Shown here: positions 9,037 to 18,011 of the stretch, in pieces
How positions within the stretch are numbered: position 1 is the first letter of the stretch
Layout of the letters: each line of letters begins with the position of its first letter
Source of the DNA: an uncultured Lachnospiraceae bacterium
GTDB lineage: Bacteria; Bacillota; Clostridia; Lachnospirales; Lachnospiraceae
Assembly (NCBI GenBank): GCA_900554415.1
Contig: USGU01000017.1
Span: forward strand, 1 to 51,503
Direction: 5' to 3'
Length of the DNA: 51,503 nt
The notes under the pieces: model-generated
What the model saw: the letters and a program-made list of their open reading frames with translations, nothing else
Told to the model about the DNA's origin: nothing
The model's database searches: none
Made by a program: the position numbers and the translations under genes

Positions 9037-10344
9037 TTATTTTACTGCTTTTTTCTTTCTGCTCATTAATATAGAAAGCACTGCCACAATCGCCACAATG
9101 TATTGATACCAGCAGAACGAAATCACCTGAAACGGGCTGCTGATATTATCCATCAGAGCACAGGCAAATAAGACTTGTGCACCATAAGGCAGAATTCCCT
9201 GCAAAGCGCAGGAAAACACATCCAGCAGAGAAGCAGTCCTCTTAGGGTCCACGTCATAACTCTCACTCAATTCTTTTGCAACACCACCTGTTACCAGAAT
9301 TGCAACCGTATTATTTGCCGTGGCAATATCTGCCAGTGAAACCATAGCCGCAATTCCGGCTTCTGCTGACTTTCTTCCACGGATAATTTTTTTTACTTTC
9401 TGTAAAATCCATTCAATCCCGCCTTCTTCCTGAACCATGGTTGCCAAACCACCCATCATCATGGAAAGCAGGAAAATTTCGAACATTCCTGTAAAACCTT
9501 CGTAAATTTTCCCTGCAAATTCCAACGTGGTAAATGCCCCTGTCACCACACCAATCATCCCCGAAAGCAAAGTTCCTCCGGTAAGAACGAAAAATACATT
9601 CCATCCAATCAGTGATGCCACCAGTACAAACACATAAGGAATGACTTTTACAAGCTGAAATGAGTAATCCGTTACTTCGGGAACCGTTTCCGGCCGTCCA
9701 AAAATGAGCAAAAGAAGTACCGTAATCACTGCTGCCGGAAACGCAATAAACAGATTCGTCCGGAACTTATCCTTCATTTCCACGCCCTGCGTTCTCGTCG
9801 CAGCAATTGTCGTATCTGAAATCATGGACAGATTATCTCCGAACATTGCCCCTGAGATTGCCGATGCAACTACGAAATAAGAATTCAATCCTCCCGCTTC
9901 CGCAAGTCCAAGGGCAATCGGCACAACTGCAACTACCGTACCCACAGAAGTTCCCGTTGACACTCCGATAAATGCAGAAATGACAAATACTCCTGCCGCG
10001 ACAAACTGCGGTGGTATCACAGACATTCCTAAATTTACAACCGCATCTACCCCTCCCATAGCACTGGAAACAGTGGTAAATGCACCTGCAAACAAGAAGA
10101 TAAAGCACATAGTCATAATATCCTCATGACCGCATCCTTTAAAAAATATGGTAAGCTTTTCATTCATCGTCCCCTTAAACAACAGGAATGCCACAATAAT
10201 ACCAGCTACGGCTGCGACAGGTGTTGGCAATTGATAAAATGCCATATCCACTCCTTGTATTTCCAGCACAATTCCCGTAGCCAGATAAACAACTACAAAC
10301 ACACCTAACGGGATTAATGCCTTACTGCTTGCTTTTTTCTCCAT
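9037..10344 (-). CDS. NhaC-family Na+/H+ antiporter-like membrane protein
   Basis: 435 residues, about ten to eleven hydrophobic helices. Ion-site-like segments typical of the NhaC/ArsB-like fold are seen: FAGAFTTVSSAMGG, FIGVSTGTSVGTV, SGAMFGDNLSMISDTTIAA, and the repeat ADIATANNTVAILVTGG. By family it exchanges cytosolic Na+ or organic cations for H+. It lies only 21 bases after znuB on the same strand and just before the phosphoesterase, so it seems to be part of the fur-znuACB transcript. This raises the possibility of metal- or pH-linked transport. GGAGAG precedes the ATG. Confidence 0.85.
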   Translation of the reverse strand: MEKKASSKALIPLGVFVVVYLATGIVLEIQGVDMAFYQLPTPVAAVAGIIVAFLLFKGTMNEKLTIFFKGCGHEDIMTMCFIFLFAGAFTTVSSAMGGVDAVVNLGMSVIPPQFVAAGVFVISAFIGVSTGTSVGTVVAVVPIALGLAEAGGLNSYFVVASAISGAMFGDNLSMISDTTIAATRTQGVEMKDKFRTNLFIAFPAAVITVLLLLIFGRPETVPEVTDYSFQLVKVIPYVFVLVASLIGWNVFFVLTGGTLLSGMIGVVTGAFTTLEFAGKIYEGFTGMFEIFLLSMMMGGLATMVQEEGGIEWILQKVKKIIRGRKSAEAGIAAMVSLADIATANNTVAILVTGGVAKELSESYDVDPKRTASLLDVFSCALQGILPYGAQVLFACALMDNISSPFQVISFCWYQYIVAIVAVLSILMSRKKKAVK

Positions 10345-10365
10345 CTCTACTCTCCATGTTCTTAT

Positions 10366-11211
10366 TTATTTTCTGATGACTCTTCCCACCAGACTACTGA
10401 GTAAAAATACAATCATATCTGCTGCCACAATGGTCGCTCCCACCGGAGTTGAGAACAGAATGGAAATCAAAATTCCCACTAGAGCACAGCTTACCGAAAT
10501 CACTGCGGAACAGATTACCACCTGTTTGAAATTCTGGAAAATCTGCATTGCCGACAATGCAGGGAAAATAATCAGTGCCGAAATCAGCAAAGAGCCAACT
10601 AAGTTCATTCCAAGTACAATGATTACCGCAATAATAATGGCTATCCACAGGTTATATCTGTCTGCCTGGATTCCTGTCGCTTTTGCAAAATTTTCATCAA
10701 AGGTCACTGCAAAAATCCGGTTATAACAAATCCAGAATATGAAAATTACCGTTGCTGCCATAATGACGCAGAGCCACACATCCTGTTTGGAAAGAGTCAG
10801 AATCGATGTAGAACCAAATAAACTGCTGCACACATCCCCTGAGATATTTGCTGAAGTAGAGAATAAATGCAAAACCAGATATCCAAGTGCCAGCGCACCT
10901 ACAGACAGCATGGCAATTGCCGCATCTCCCTTAATCTTGGCATTCTGCCCGGAACGTAGTAACAACACCGCTGCGATAATCGTAACCGGCATGACAAATA
11001 TAGTATCATTTGCCAGATGAAATACCGTTGCAACAGCCATTGCACCGAATGCCACATGGGATAATCCGTCTCCGATAAAAGAATACCGCTTCAATACCAG
11101 TGTCACTCCGATAAGGGAAGAACACAGAGCAATCAAGGTTCCCACAATCAGTGCATACCACACAAACGGATACTGAAGATAAAATTGTAATTTTGTTATC
11201 ATTTCGCCCAT
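10366..11211 (-). CDS. znuB: Zinc ABC transporter permease (ZnuB-like)
   Basis: Inner membrane permease of the Zn/Mn (ABC-3) family, 281 residues with about eight or nine helices. Family signatures: RYSFIGDGLSHVAFGAMA near the N terminus and LVGSLLISALIIFPALSA in the second half. The start MGEMITKLQ was chosen because its ATG overlaps the znuC stop as TAATG with GGAGGG upstream; a longer frame would run into znuC. Translationally coupled third transport gene of the zinc operon. Confidence 0.92.
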   Translation of the reverse strand: MGEMITKLQFYLQYPFVWYALIVGTLIALCSSLIGVTLVLKRYSFIGDGLSHVAFGAMAVATVFHLANDTIFVMPVTIIAAVLLLRSGQNAKIKGDAAIAMLSVGALALGYLVLHLFSTSANISGDVCSSLFGSTSILTLSKQDVWLCVIMAATVIFIFWICYNRIFAVTFDENFAKATGIQADRYNLWIAIIIAVIIVLGMNLVGSLLISALIIFPALSAMQIFQNFKQVVICSAVISVSCALVGILISILFSTPVGATIVAADMIVFLLSSLVGRVIRK

Positions 11212-11918
11212 TACATGTTCCCTCCGATATACTGAAATACTTTCCATGCATCGCTCTGCAGATAGTCCTCTTTCTTTCCGTAAAACATATGCTTCTTTCC
11301 AATATGAAGTACGTGGCTTGCATACTCCAGATATGCCTGAATATCATGGGAAACCATGAGAATCGTCACACCACTTTCATTCAATTCTTTGATAAGCTGA
11401 TAAAACTCTGCGGTTGCCTTTGGGTCTAAACCATTCACTGGTTCATCCAATAAAATCAGCTTTGTTGTTGCACAAAGCGCGCGGGCAAGCAATACCCTCT
11501 GCTGCTGTCCACCGGAAAGATTACGGTAACATTCTTTCTTCAGATTCCAGATATTCAGCTTCCGCATGACTTCCTCGGTATTCTGTTTTTCCTTTCTCCC
11601 GTAAAACGGTCTGTTTCCGCATTTTGCCAGATTCCCGGACAGCACGATTTCCCATACAGACGCAGGGAAATCTTTCTGTACTAAGGTCTGCTGCGGTAAA
11701 TACCCGATTTCATAAGGTTTCAGTCCATCCCCTGTACTCAGTTCTCCGGACATAGGCGTAATCAGATGGAGCAGGGCCTTCATCAGCGTACTCTTCCCCG
11801 CTCCATTTTCACCTACAATACATAAATAATCGCCTTTATTTACTTCAAAGCTAATCGGATCTGTCACTGCAGTTCCTTCATAGCCCAACACCAAATCTTT
11901 ACATGTTATATATGCCAT
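11211..11918 (-). CDS. znuC: Zinc ABC transporter ATPase (ZnuC-like)
   Basis: 235-residue ABC ATPase powering the ZnuB permease. Walker A GENGAGKST, Q-loop region IGYLPQQ (typical of the ZnuC/MntB class), signature LSGGQQQRVLLARAL, Walker B LILLDEPVNGLD, H-loop SHD. Its stop overlaps the znuB start by one base and it follows znuA by 16 bases. No C-terminal extension. Confidence 0.93.
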   Translation of the reverse strand: MAYITCKDLVLGYEGTAVTDPISFEVNKGDYLCIVGENGAGKSTLMKALLHLITPMSGELSTGDGLKPYEIGYLPQQTLVQKDFPASVWEIVLSGNLAKCGNRPFYGRKEKQNTEEVMRKLNIWNLKKECYRNLSGGQQQRVLLARALCATTKLILLDEPVNGLDPKATAEFYQLIKELNESGVTILMVSHDIQAYLEYASHVLHIGKKHMFYGKKEDYLQSDAWKVFQYIGGNM

Positions 11919-11934
11919 AATTTCCGCCTTCCTG

Positions 11935-12942
11935 CTATTTCAGTGCCTCTTCAAGCACCCGAAGATTATCCTCCATAATCGAAAGATATGTCACACCACT
12001 TTGTATTTCTTTCCTCGTCAGCGACTGTAAGGAATTTAACACCAATATCTTCTGATTCTTGTCTCTTGTATTTGCCACAATGGTTTCTGCCAGACTATGA
12101 TCTGAATTTTCAATAACCAGAACCGTTCCCAGATTCAGAGAATCTACTTTTTCCATCAGAAACGTAATCGTCTCAAAGCTTGCCTCAGTCTCTGCGCTAC
12201 ATCCACTAAATGCGGCATAATATTTCAGACCACATTCTTCCATCAGATAGCGGAACGGAAACCGGTCTGCCACCAGAATCGTATCCTTATCTGCATTTGA
12301 CACCATATTCTGATAGTCTTTTTCCAAATCCTGCAATTGTCCTATATAGTCATCCGCATTCTTCTGAAAATCCTCCGCATGCTCAGAATCCACTTCTCCT
12401 AACACTCGACTGATTTCTTCCACACACTTCTTGGCATTTTCCAAAGAAAGCCACACATGCTCATCATATTCCAGTTCGTCTTCTTCATCATCGTGGTGAT
12501 GATCATGTCCTGCATGACTGTCCGTCATTCCTTCCACCACTTCTTCCTCTTCCAGTGAGTCCTCCAAAATCTCCAGAAGATTAATGACACGGATATTTGG
12601 ATTGACCACATTTTTCAATGCCTCTCTTACCCAGTCTTCCGACTCACCACCGGCATAAATGAACACATCACTATTTGATATCTTCACAATATCGTCCACC
12701 GTAGGCTGGTAATTATGCACATCCGTTCCATTGTCCAGCAACAACTGTACATTGAATTTATCCGAAGATTCCCCGATAACCTCCCGTACCCAATCGTATT
12801 CCGGGAAAATGGTACACACAATCTGATATTTTCCTGACTTATCGGATGCGGCTTCTTCGGTCTGACGCCCCGATTCTCCACATCCACTCAATATTCCTGC
12901 AATCATAGCCAAAATAAGCATGATTGCTCCTACTTTTTTCAC
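11935..12942 (-). CDS. znuA: Zinc-binding lipoprotein (ZnuA-like solute-binding protein)
   Basis: 335 residues, lipoprotein that captures Zn(II) for ZnuBC. Signal peptide VKKVGAIMLILAMIAG with lipobox LSGC, so anchored at Cys22. Metal-site blocks: GTDVHNYQPT, then a His/Asp/Glu-rich loop (SHAGHDHHHDDEED), then YDEHVWLS, and DRFPFRYL in place of the usual third His region, as in many Firmicutes homologues. The GTG start was chosen because GAGGA stands 7 bases before it, directly after the fur stop. An upstream start would overlap fur by 68 bases and put the signal peptide too far in. Confidence 0.92.
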   Translation of the reverse strand: MKKVGAIMLILAMIAGILSGCGESGRQTEEAASDKSGKYQIVCTIFPEYDWVREVIGESSDKFNVQLLLDNGTDVHNYQPTVDDIVKISNSDVFIYAGGESEDWVREALKNVVNPNIRVINLLEILEDSLEEEEVVEGMTDSHAGHDHHHDDEEDELEYDEHVWLSLENAKKCVEEISRVLGEVDSEHAEDFQKNADDYIGQLQDLEKDYQNMVSNADKDTILVADRFPFRYLMEECGLKYYAAFSGCSAETEASFETITFLMEKVDSLNLGTVLVIENSDHSLAETIVANTRDKNQKILVLNSLQSLTRKEIQSGVTYLSIMEDNLRVLEEALK

Positions 12943-12952
12943 AAATTTTCCT

Positions 12953-13360
12953 CTATTCTTTCTCACAGTCTCCACACACTCCCACAAGAACTGACCCCGG
13001 ACATTCCAGACGGAATCCATGATGGGTAAGTAAATGCTCCTGGATTTCCTGCATTAAGCCACATTCCAGATGCATAATCTTACCACATTTCCGACACTGC
13101 ATATGCAAATGCTCATGGCAGTTCCCATGCGGCTCTGCATACTGGTAAGTTGCACAATCGTCTTCCGCAGTCTTATATTTCATTACAAGTTTATTCTCTT
13201 CCAGTTTATCTAAATTCCGGTAAATGGTGGTAAGGTTCACCTGCTGCCCCTGCTCCAGAAGATAGCCATAAATCTCCGCAGCCCGGAATCTCCTTTCCTT
13301 ATTCTGCTCAATATATTCAATGATTAAATCCTTCGTCTTTGTATGATATCCCTTTCCCAT
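12953..13360 (-). CDS. Fur-family metalloregulator, probably Zur
   Basis: 135-residue winged-helix repressor. The DNA-binding half includes VNLTTIYRNLDKLEENKLV. The C-terminal half has HEHLHMQCRKCGKIMHLE and GVCGDCE, the two CxxC pairs of the structural zinc site. As first gene of the fur-znuACB operon it most likely senses zinc (Zur), though Fur and PerR share the fold and cannot be excluded. AAGGAG precedes the ATG. Two strong dyads upstream (13411-13487) are the likely autoregulatory operators. Confidence 0.9.
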   Translation of the reverse strand: MGKGYHTKTKDLIIEYIEQNKERRFRAAEIYGYLLEQGQQVNLTTIYRNLDKLEENKLVMKYKTAEDDCATYQYAEPHGNCHEHLHMQCRKCGKIMHLECGLMQEIQEHLLTHHGFRLECPGSVLVGVCGDCEKE

Positions 13361-13410
13361 TTCTAACTCCTTTTGGTCCTTTTGGTGCCAGACACTATAA
13401 AATTATTACA

Positions 13411-13487
13411 AAAAATGCAAGTCTTTTGCAATTTTAACCCTGACTTTCCCATTTGTCAACGTCTTTTTGCAAATGACTTGCATTTTT
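13411..13487 (-). promoter_or_regulatory. Paired inverted operators upstream of fur-znu
   Basis: Two dyads TGCAA-N5-TTGCA lie at 13416-13430 and 13468-13482. Extended to 21 bases (13411-13431 and 13467-13487) they match at 20 of 21 positions in opposite orientation, with 35 bases between. The fur-proximal copy overlaps a plausible minus-strand promoter (TTGCAA, 17 bases, TAATAA). Best read as a double Zur/Fur operator; the pair could also fold as one long hairpin. Confidence 0.7.
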
Positions 13488-13497
13488 ATTTCAATAT

Positions 13498-13522
13498 TAT
13501 AGTATCTGCGGATTACTCCGTG
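13498..13522 (-). repeat. Copy 1 of a 25-base dispersed intergenic repeat
   Basis: 25 bases matching 29344-29368 at 22 positions. It contains a small dyad CGGA-TTAC-TCCG and, on the minus strand, a -10-like word next to it. Both copies lie upstream of a minus-strand gene. Confidence 0.5.
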
Positions 13523-13576
13523 TTATGTGCTCCGCATTACCCGATTGTAACTTGAATCACTCTATTGTAAGCAAAA

Positions 13577-14914
13577 TTACTCCACTGTAATCCGGACTTT
13601 TGGGAATTTTTTCGCACCTGCGTTAAGTGGAATATTTTTATACCGGTAAACACTGAGTATCATTCCCATTAAAATATAGGATACCAGCGTTCCGCTTCCG
13701 CTGTTTGCCAGAAACGGCAGTGCCGCGGATGAAGCAGGTACCACCTGCAGACACTGCAAAAAACTATAAATAATCTGGACAGCAAACACTATACTGCATC
13801 CATATCCAACTATTGCCCCCAGCTGATTGTGTTGTTCTTTGGAAATGCGGAGCGTTTTCCATATAAGTCCGAAATATAGACCTGCTACCGCCACTCCTGC
13901 AGCTATTCCAAAGCATGCCATCAAGCTGATAAAAACATATTCACTATGTATTCCCGGAATCCGATTATTCAGAATTGCAATCCCTGCTTCACTTTCACCA
14001 AACAATACACTTCTTCTTAAAATTTCCGAAATGCTCTCACCAATGTACCCCATTGGATTGGTTCCATTCAAAAATGCTTCTAATCTATTCTGCTGATAAG
14101 GCGCTAATACATTACCGCAAAACAGCGCCAAAACTGGTATAAGGACTGCTCCGCTCCACATCACTGATAATACTTTTTTCTTGGAAACCTGATACCATCC
14201 TTTCTGTACTGCTACGGTAAACATTGCCATAAATATCAGCGCAAGAAAGCATGCATGAAACGATGCCGGACACCGTAAAACCAGTAAAAATGGAACGATT
14301 GCCCACAACGCAATTTTCCATAGGACTTCGTACCCTTTCTTCCGATAGGAATATAAAATTCCGCCAAATACAGGTACATACAGATACATTGCAAGCGAAA
14401 CAGAAATAGAAAAACCACCAAGGTAAATAAAGGTACTTGCGGAATTAACCGTCAGCCGGAATGGAATGGTTAAAATCATAAATCCCAGAAAGGCAGCTCC
14501 AATCTGTTTCCCATATTTTCCAAGGATACTGTAATCCAGATAATAAATTCCAAGCATCAATAAAAATCCAACAGTAGTAAAAAACAACTGCTTGTGTGGC
14601 AGAACCATTTCATTTCCGACTGCCTGCAGCCTGTACTGTAATACCACACTGAGGATGCCTAAGATACCAACTGCCAGTACCATGCTCCATGACATCTGCG
14701 GCCGGTGAATCCGGTCAAACTCCACACCGACTTCTACTGGGTCTCCCATTTCCATAATCGCCTTATCCAGCGCTTCTTTCTCGCCCATGCCTTCTCTCAC
14801 ATAGGCATCCATCTGGTCCATGATATGATTTTCCAGCTCTTTCTCTACACAAGGGCATGCCTTTTTGCAACGAATCTGGGCTGTTACAAGGCGTAAATAA
14901 TCTTCAATTCTCAT
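13577..14914 (-). CDS. HAAS domain fused to SEDS-family (FtsW/RodA/SpoVE-like) membrane protein
   Basis: 445 residues. The first 75 are a soluble helical HAAS-type domain (MRIEDYLRLVTAQIRCK...ELENHIMDQMDAY...EKEALDKAIMEMGDPVEVG), a domain known to travel with PadR regulators. The rest has about ten helices with a SEDS-like end (SSAALPFLANSGSGTLVSYILMGMILSVYRY). SEDS proteins polymerise peptidoglycan glycan strands, but the usual catalytic loop is poorly conserved here (FGESEAGI), so enzymatic activity is uncertain. It starts 2 bases after the padR stop, a coupled pair. The start MRIEDYL was chosen over one 18 codons upstream inside padR. Confidence 0.8.
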   Translation of the reverse strand: MRIEDYLRLVTAQIRCKKACPCVEKELENHIMDQMDAYVREGMGEKEALDKAIMEMGDPVEVGVEFDRIHRPQMSWSMVLAVGILGILSVVLQYRLQAVGNEMVLPHKQLFFTTVGFLLMLGIYYLDYSILGKYGKQIGAAFLGFMILTIPFRLTVNSASTFIYLGGFSISVSLAMYLYVPVFGGILYSYRKKGYEVLWKIALWAIVPFLLVLRCPASFHACFLALIFMAMFTVAVQKGWYQVSKKKVLSVMWSGAVLIPVLALFCGNVLAPYQQNRLEAFLNGTNPMGYIGESISEILRRSVLFGESEAGIAILNNRIPGIHSEYVFISLMACFGIAAGVAVAGLYFGLIWKTLRISKEQHNQLGAIVGYGCSIVFAVQIIYSFLQCLQVVPASSAALPFLANSGSGTLVSYILMGMILSVYRYKNIPLNAGAKKFPKVRITVE

Positions 14915-14916
14915 CC

Positions 14917-15249
14917 TTATACCCCCATAGCCAGTACATTCGTCACTGCCCTTGTGTACTCCTGCCATTCTTCTTTCTTTTCTGTCAGGCGCCTACTCCC
15001 TTCGGCAGTCAGCCTGTAATACTTCCGCACCTTTCCTGCCACTTCCTGCTCATAAGACAGTACACAATTCTTTTCTTCCAGACTATGAAGAAGCGGATAT
15101 AAGGTTCCTGCCTTCAGTTCAAAAACATTTTGGGATTTTTCCCGCAATGCCTCTATCATTTCATAGCCATACATATCTTTTTCTTCCAGTAAACGTAAAA
15201 TCAGCATTGCCATGCTTCCTGAAATCAATGATTTTTCAATTTTCAACAA
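14917..15249 (-). CDS. PadR-family transcriptional regulator
   Basis: 110-residue winged-helix regulator: MYGYEMIEALREKS, ELKAGTLYPLLHSLEEKN, VRKYYRLTAEG are classical PadR blocks. It probably represses its own operon, with the HAAS-SEDS gene, through the long dyad at 15267-15316. The ligand is unknown. Confidence 0.92.
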   Translation of the reverse strand: MLKIEKSLISGSMAMLILRLLEEKDMYGYEMIEALREKSQNVFELKAGTLYPLLHSLEEKNCVLSYEQEVAGKVRKYYRLTAEGSRRLTEKKEEWQEYTRAVTNVLAMGV

Positions 15250-15266
15250 AAAACTCCCCTTTCATA

Positions 15267-15316
15267 TATAGATTGTCGATATATCGGTTATCTATATAAT
15301 ATATCGACCATCTATA
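15267..15316 (-). promoter_or_regulatory. Probable PadR operator and promoter
   Basis: Inverted repeat with 18-base arms (15267-15284 and 15299-15316), one mismatch, 14-base spacer; the inner 10 bases GTCGATATAT/ATATATCGAC are perfect. A minus-strand TTGACA just upstream (about 15319-15324) with TATTAT 17 bases on places the dyad over the -10 and start region, as expected for repression. Confidence 0.75.
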
Positions 15317-15353
15317 CATGTCAAGAGGAATCCATTTATTTTCCTGTTTATTT

Positions 15354-16610
15354 TTACTTTCTCACCTGACCATTTCCAAAAATAATATATTTGGAAGCAG
15401 TCAGTGCTTCCAGCCCCATCGGGCCACGGGCGTGAAGCTTCTGGGTACTGATTCCGATTTCTGCGCCAAAGCCAAATTCAAATCCATCGGTAAACCGGGT
15501 GGACGCATTTACATAAACGGCTGCCGCATCAATTTTATCCTGGAATTTCAGTGCATTCTGATAATTGTCCGTAATGATTGCTTCGGAATGTCCCGTATTA
15601 TAACGATTGATATGCTCCACCGCTTCATCAAAAGAGTCTACTGTCTTTACGGAAATAATCAAATCCATATATTCTGTTCCCCAGTCTTCCTCCATGGCAG
15701 CTTTCATTTCCGGAATGATTGCACGCGCACGCTCATCTCCACGGATTTCCACACCTTTTGCAAGAAGCCGCTGGCAAATTACCGGGAGAGCTTTTTCCGC
15801 AATTTTTTCATGAATAACCAGAGACTCGCAGGCATTACATACACCTGTACGCTGGGTTTTGGCATTTTCAATAATATTTGCCGCCATCTCCACATCCGCA
15901 TACTTATCCACGTAAATATGGCAGTTTCCGGTTCCCGTCTCAATCACTGGAACGGTGCTGTGATTTACCACGTTATCAATTAACTGCTTTCCGCCACGCG
16001 GAATCAACACATCAATGTAATCTCTGAGACGCATCATTTCTTCCACATGCTCCCTTGCCGTATCCTCCACAAGAATAACTGCATCCTCCGTAATTCCAGC
16101 TTTCTTCAGTCCTTCTTTCAGCGCTTTTGCAATCGCAATGTTCGAATGAATGGCATCTTTTCCACCTCGCAAAATCGTTACATTTCCGGTTTTCAGGCAA
16201 AGTCCAAAAGCATCCGCAGTCACATTCGGACGGGATTCATAAATAATTCCCACAACCCCAAGCGGTACTCTGCGCTTGCCGATTTTCAAGCCATTTGGCC
16301 GTTCACTCATAGAAATCATTTCGCCAATCGGGTCAGAAAGTCCTACAATCTGTCTCAATCCTTCTGCCATTCCTTCAATCCGTCCTGGTGTCAGACGCAA
16401 CCGGTCAACAAGGGAGTCTTTCATTCCATTTGCCTTCGCAGCCTGAATATCTTTTTCATTTTCTGCAAGTAAATATTCCTGCTGCCTCAAAAGTTCTTCT
16501 GCTGCTGCACAAAGTCCTTCATTTTTTCGGGTCTGCCCCAGATACTGGACTGTCTTAGCCGCTTCTTTTGCACGTTTTCCAATTTCTTCCATATAATTAT
16601 ATGTCATCAT
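15354..16610 (-). CDS. proA: Gamma-glutamyl phosphate reductase
   Basis: Second step of proline synthesis: NADPH reduction of glutamyl-5-phosphate to the semialdehyde. About 418 residues. Conserved blocks: PLGVVGIIYESRPNVT, LRGGKDAIHSN, IPRGGKQLI, VIETGTGNCHIYVD, and the catalytic Cys in QRTGVCNACESL. It follows proB by 8 bases. GAGG is followed by two adjacent ATGs; the first (16610) is listed, the second (16607) is equally possible, and an earlier GTG at 16616 overlaps the site itself. Confidence 0.95.
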   Translation of the reverse strand: MMTYNYMEEIGKRAKEAAKTVQYLGQTRKNEGLCAAAEELLRQQEYLLAENEKDIQAAKANGMKDSLVDRLRLTPGRIEGMAEGLRQIVGLSDPIGEMISMSERPNGLKIGKRRVPLGVVGIIYESRPNVTADAFGLCLKTGNVTILRGGKDAIHSNIAIAKALKEGLKKAGITEDAVILVEDTAREHVEEMMRLRDYIDVLIPRGGKQLIDNVVNHSTVPVIETGTGNCHIYVDKYADVEMAANIIENAKTQRTGVCNACESLVIHEKIAEKALPVICQRLLAKGVEIRGDERARAIIPEMKAAMEEDWGTEYMDLIISVKTVDSFDEAVEHINRYNTGHSEAIITDNYQNALKFQDKIDAAAVYVNASTRFTDGFEFGFGAEIGISTQKLHARGPMGLEALTASKYIIFGNGQVRK

Positions 16611-16618
16611 CGCCACCT

Positions 16619-17440
16619 CTATCTCTGCTTCGGTGCAATAAACAATGTTCCCACATCTTCTCCCGCCAGAATATCATTAATATGGTAAATGTTGTCGCCA
16701 TTTGCAATGACCATATCTGCTCCGCATCCTGTTGCCAGCTTTGCAGCGATAATCTTGGTCGCCATACCGCCTGTTCCCACGGCACTTCCTGCACCTTTTC
16801 CCATCTTTTCCAGATTTTCATCAATCACTTCAACCGTATGGATAAATTCAGCCTCCGGATTCTGTCTTGGGTCATCCGTATAAAGCCCGTCGATATCGCT
16901 CATCAGAATCAGTAAATCTGCGTCAACCAGCATAGTTACATAGGCTGAAAGGGTATCATTATCACCAAAGTTTCCATAATTGGATTCATCCGCGGAAATT
17001 GCATCATTTTCATTTACAATAGGAATCACATTCATTTTCAAGAGCTGCTGAAACGTCTGTCTGGCATTTGACGCACATTCCTCATTGGACACGGATTCCT
17101 TGGTAAGAAGTACCTGGGCTGTCAGTGCTCCATATTCTCCGAACAGCTTTTCATAAATCATCATCAGTCTTCCCTGTCCGACTGCCGCACATGCCTGACG
17201 TCTCGGCAGGTCTTTCGGTGTTTCTTCCATTCGGAGTACATTTCTTCCCACACCAATAGCCCCCGAAGAAACAACTATCACTTCTTTCCCTTTGTTACGG
17301 AGATTTACCAGAATCCGCACAAATTTCTCCAGCTTCTCCAAATCTATAAATCCACTTTTCGGATGTGTAATAGTAGAAGTTCCAATCTTCACTACAATCC
17401 TCTTTCTGTCTTTTAGTTCATTTCTCACGTTCTCAGTCAC
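16619..17440 (-). CDS. proB: Glutamate 5-kinase (no PUA domain)
   Basis: First step of proline synthesis, phosphorylating glutamate. 273 residues: only the amino-acid kinase domain, without the C-terminal PUA domain present in longer ProB proteins. Motifs: VVKIGTSTI, VVSSGAIGVG, QACAAVGQGRLM, PIVNENDAIS, FGDNDTLSAYV, SDIDGLYT, GTGGMATKI. GTG start with GAGG upstream. Forms a proBA operon. I saw no T-box in the 5' region. Confidence 0.95.
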   Translation of the reverse strand: MTENVRNELKDRKRIVVKIGTSTITHPKSGFIDLEKLEKFVRILVNLRNKGKEVIVVSSGAIGVGRNVLRMEETPKDLPRRQACAAVGQGRLMMIYEKLFGEYGALTAQVLLTKESVSNEECASNARQTFQQLLKMNVIPIVNENDAISADESNYGNFGDNDTLSAYVTMLVDADLLILMSDIDGLYTDDPRQNPEAEFIHTVEVIDENLEKMGKGAGSAVGTGGMATKIIAAKLATGCGADMVIANGDNIYHINDILAGEDVGTLFIAPKQR

Positions 17441-17676
17441 GATAACTGCCTCACTCTCTTTTTCACAATATTGTCCATCGGATTGCCTCTTCCATATGAA
17501 GCTGCCTTATCTATCGTTCCATCACTTTAAAACTTTGCTTTATTATAGCATTCTGCTTTGGCAAATCCAACTCTTTTATTTTTCATTTTATTGATGAATT
17601 TCACCGAAAAATATTTTATACTTATTTTATAGTGCCTGTCACCATTTATCACTCGATGGAAGGATATGAATGAATC

Positions 17677-18003
17677 ATGAAATTACTGATGAATACCCAG
17701 GAAGAATACCAGCGTCTGGAAGTGTACGGTGAATATTTGAAAAAGATTCCGGCCTTGCTGAAGCAATTAGAAACTGTTGAAAAAATGTATCAAAAGGCAG
17801 CGTTGGAAGAAGAAATGCTGAAGGATAAACCGTTGGACAATCACAGTGTACAGCTTTATGCAGAACGACTCCGCCGAATTAAGGAACAATGTGAAATCCG
17901 TTCCGCTGACATCCATCAGCAATGTACACTCATCTTAGAGCTTAAAGCGCAGATAGAGGCTGAAAGCTCTGTGTTAAATGCACTTCAAAGAAACTTCCAC
18001 TAA
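17677..18003 (+). CDS. Hypothetical coiled-coil protein
   Basis: 108 residues, charged and almost wholly helical, with Leu/Lys/Glu heptads over residues 10-55 and 65-105 (LKQLETVEKMYQKAALEEEML, ERLRRIKEQCE, ILELKAQIEAE are typical stretches). No signal peptide or known motif. GGAAGGA lies about 12 bases before the chosen ATG, a longer spacing than usual, so the start could be 4 codons later. Transcribed alone, divergent from proBA, with a terminator behind it. Confidence 0.65.
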   Translation: MKLLMNTQEEYQRLEVYGEYLKKIPALLKQLETVEKMYQKAALEEEMLKDKPLDNHSVQLYAERLRRIKEQCEIRSADIHQQCTLILELKAQIEAESSVLNALQRNFH

Positions 18004-18011
18004 TTTGAAAA

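Noticed and set aside
15318..15983. Plus-strand 221-codon frame
   Set aside because: Antisense to proA, which is unmistakable on the other strand.
17441..17676. T-box or other riboswitch before proB
   Set aside because: No AGGGTGGNACCGCG-like T-box core or other riboswitch core seen in the divergent gap.
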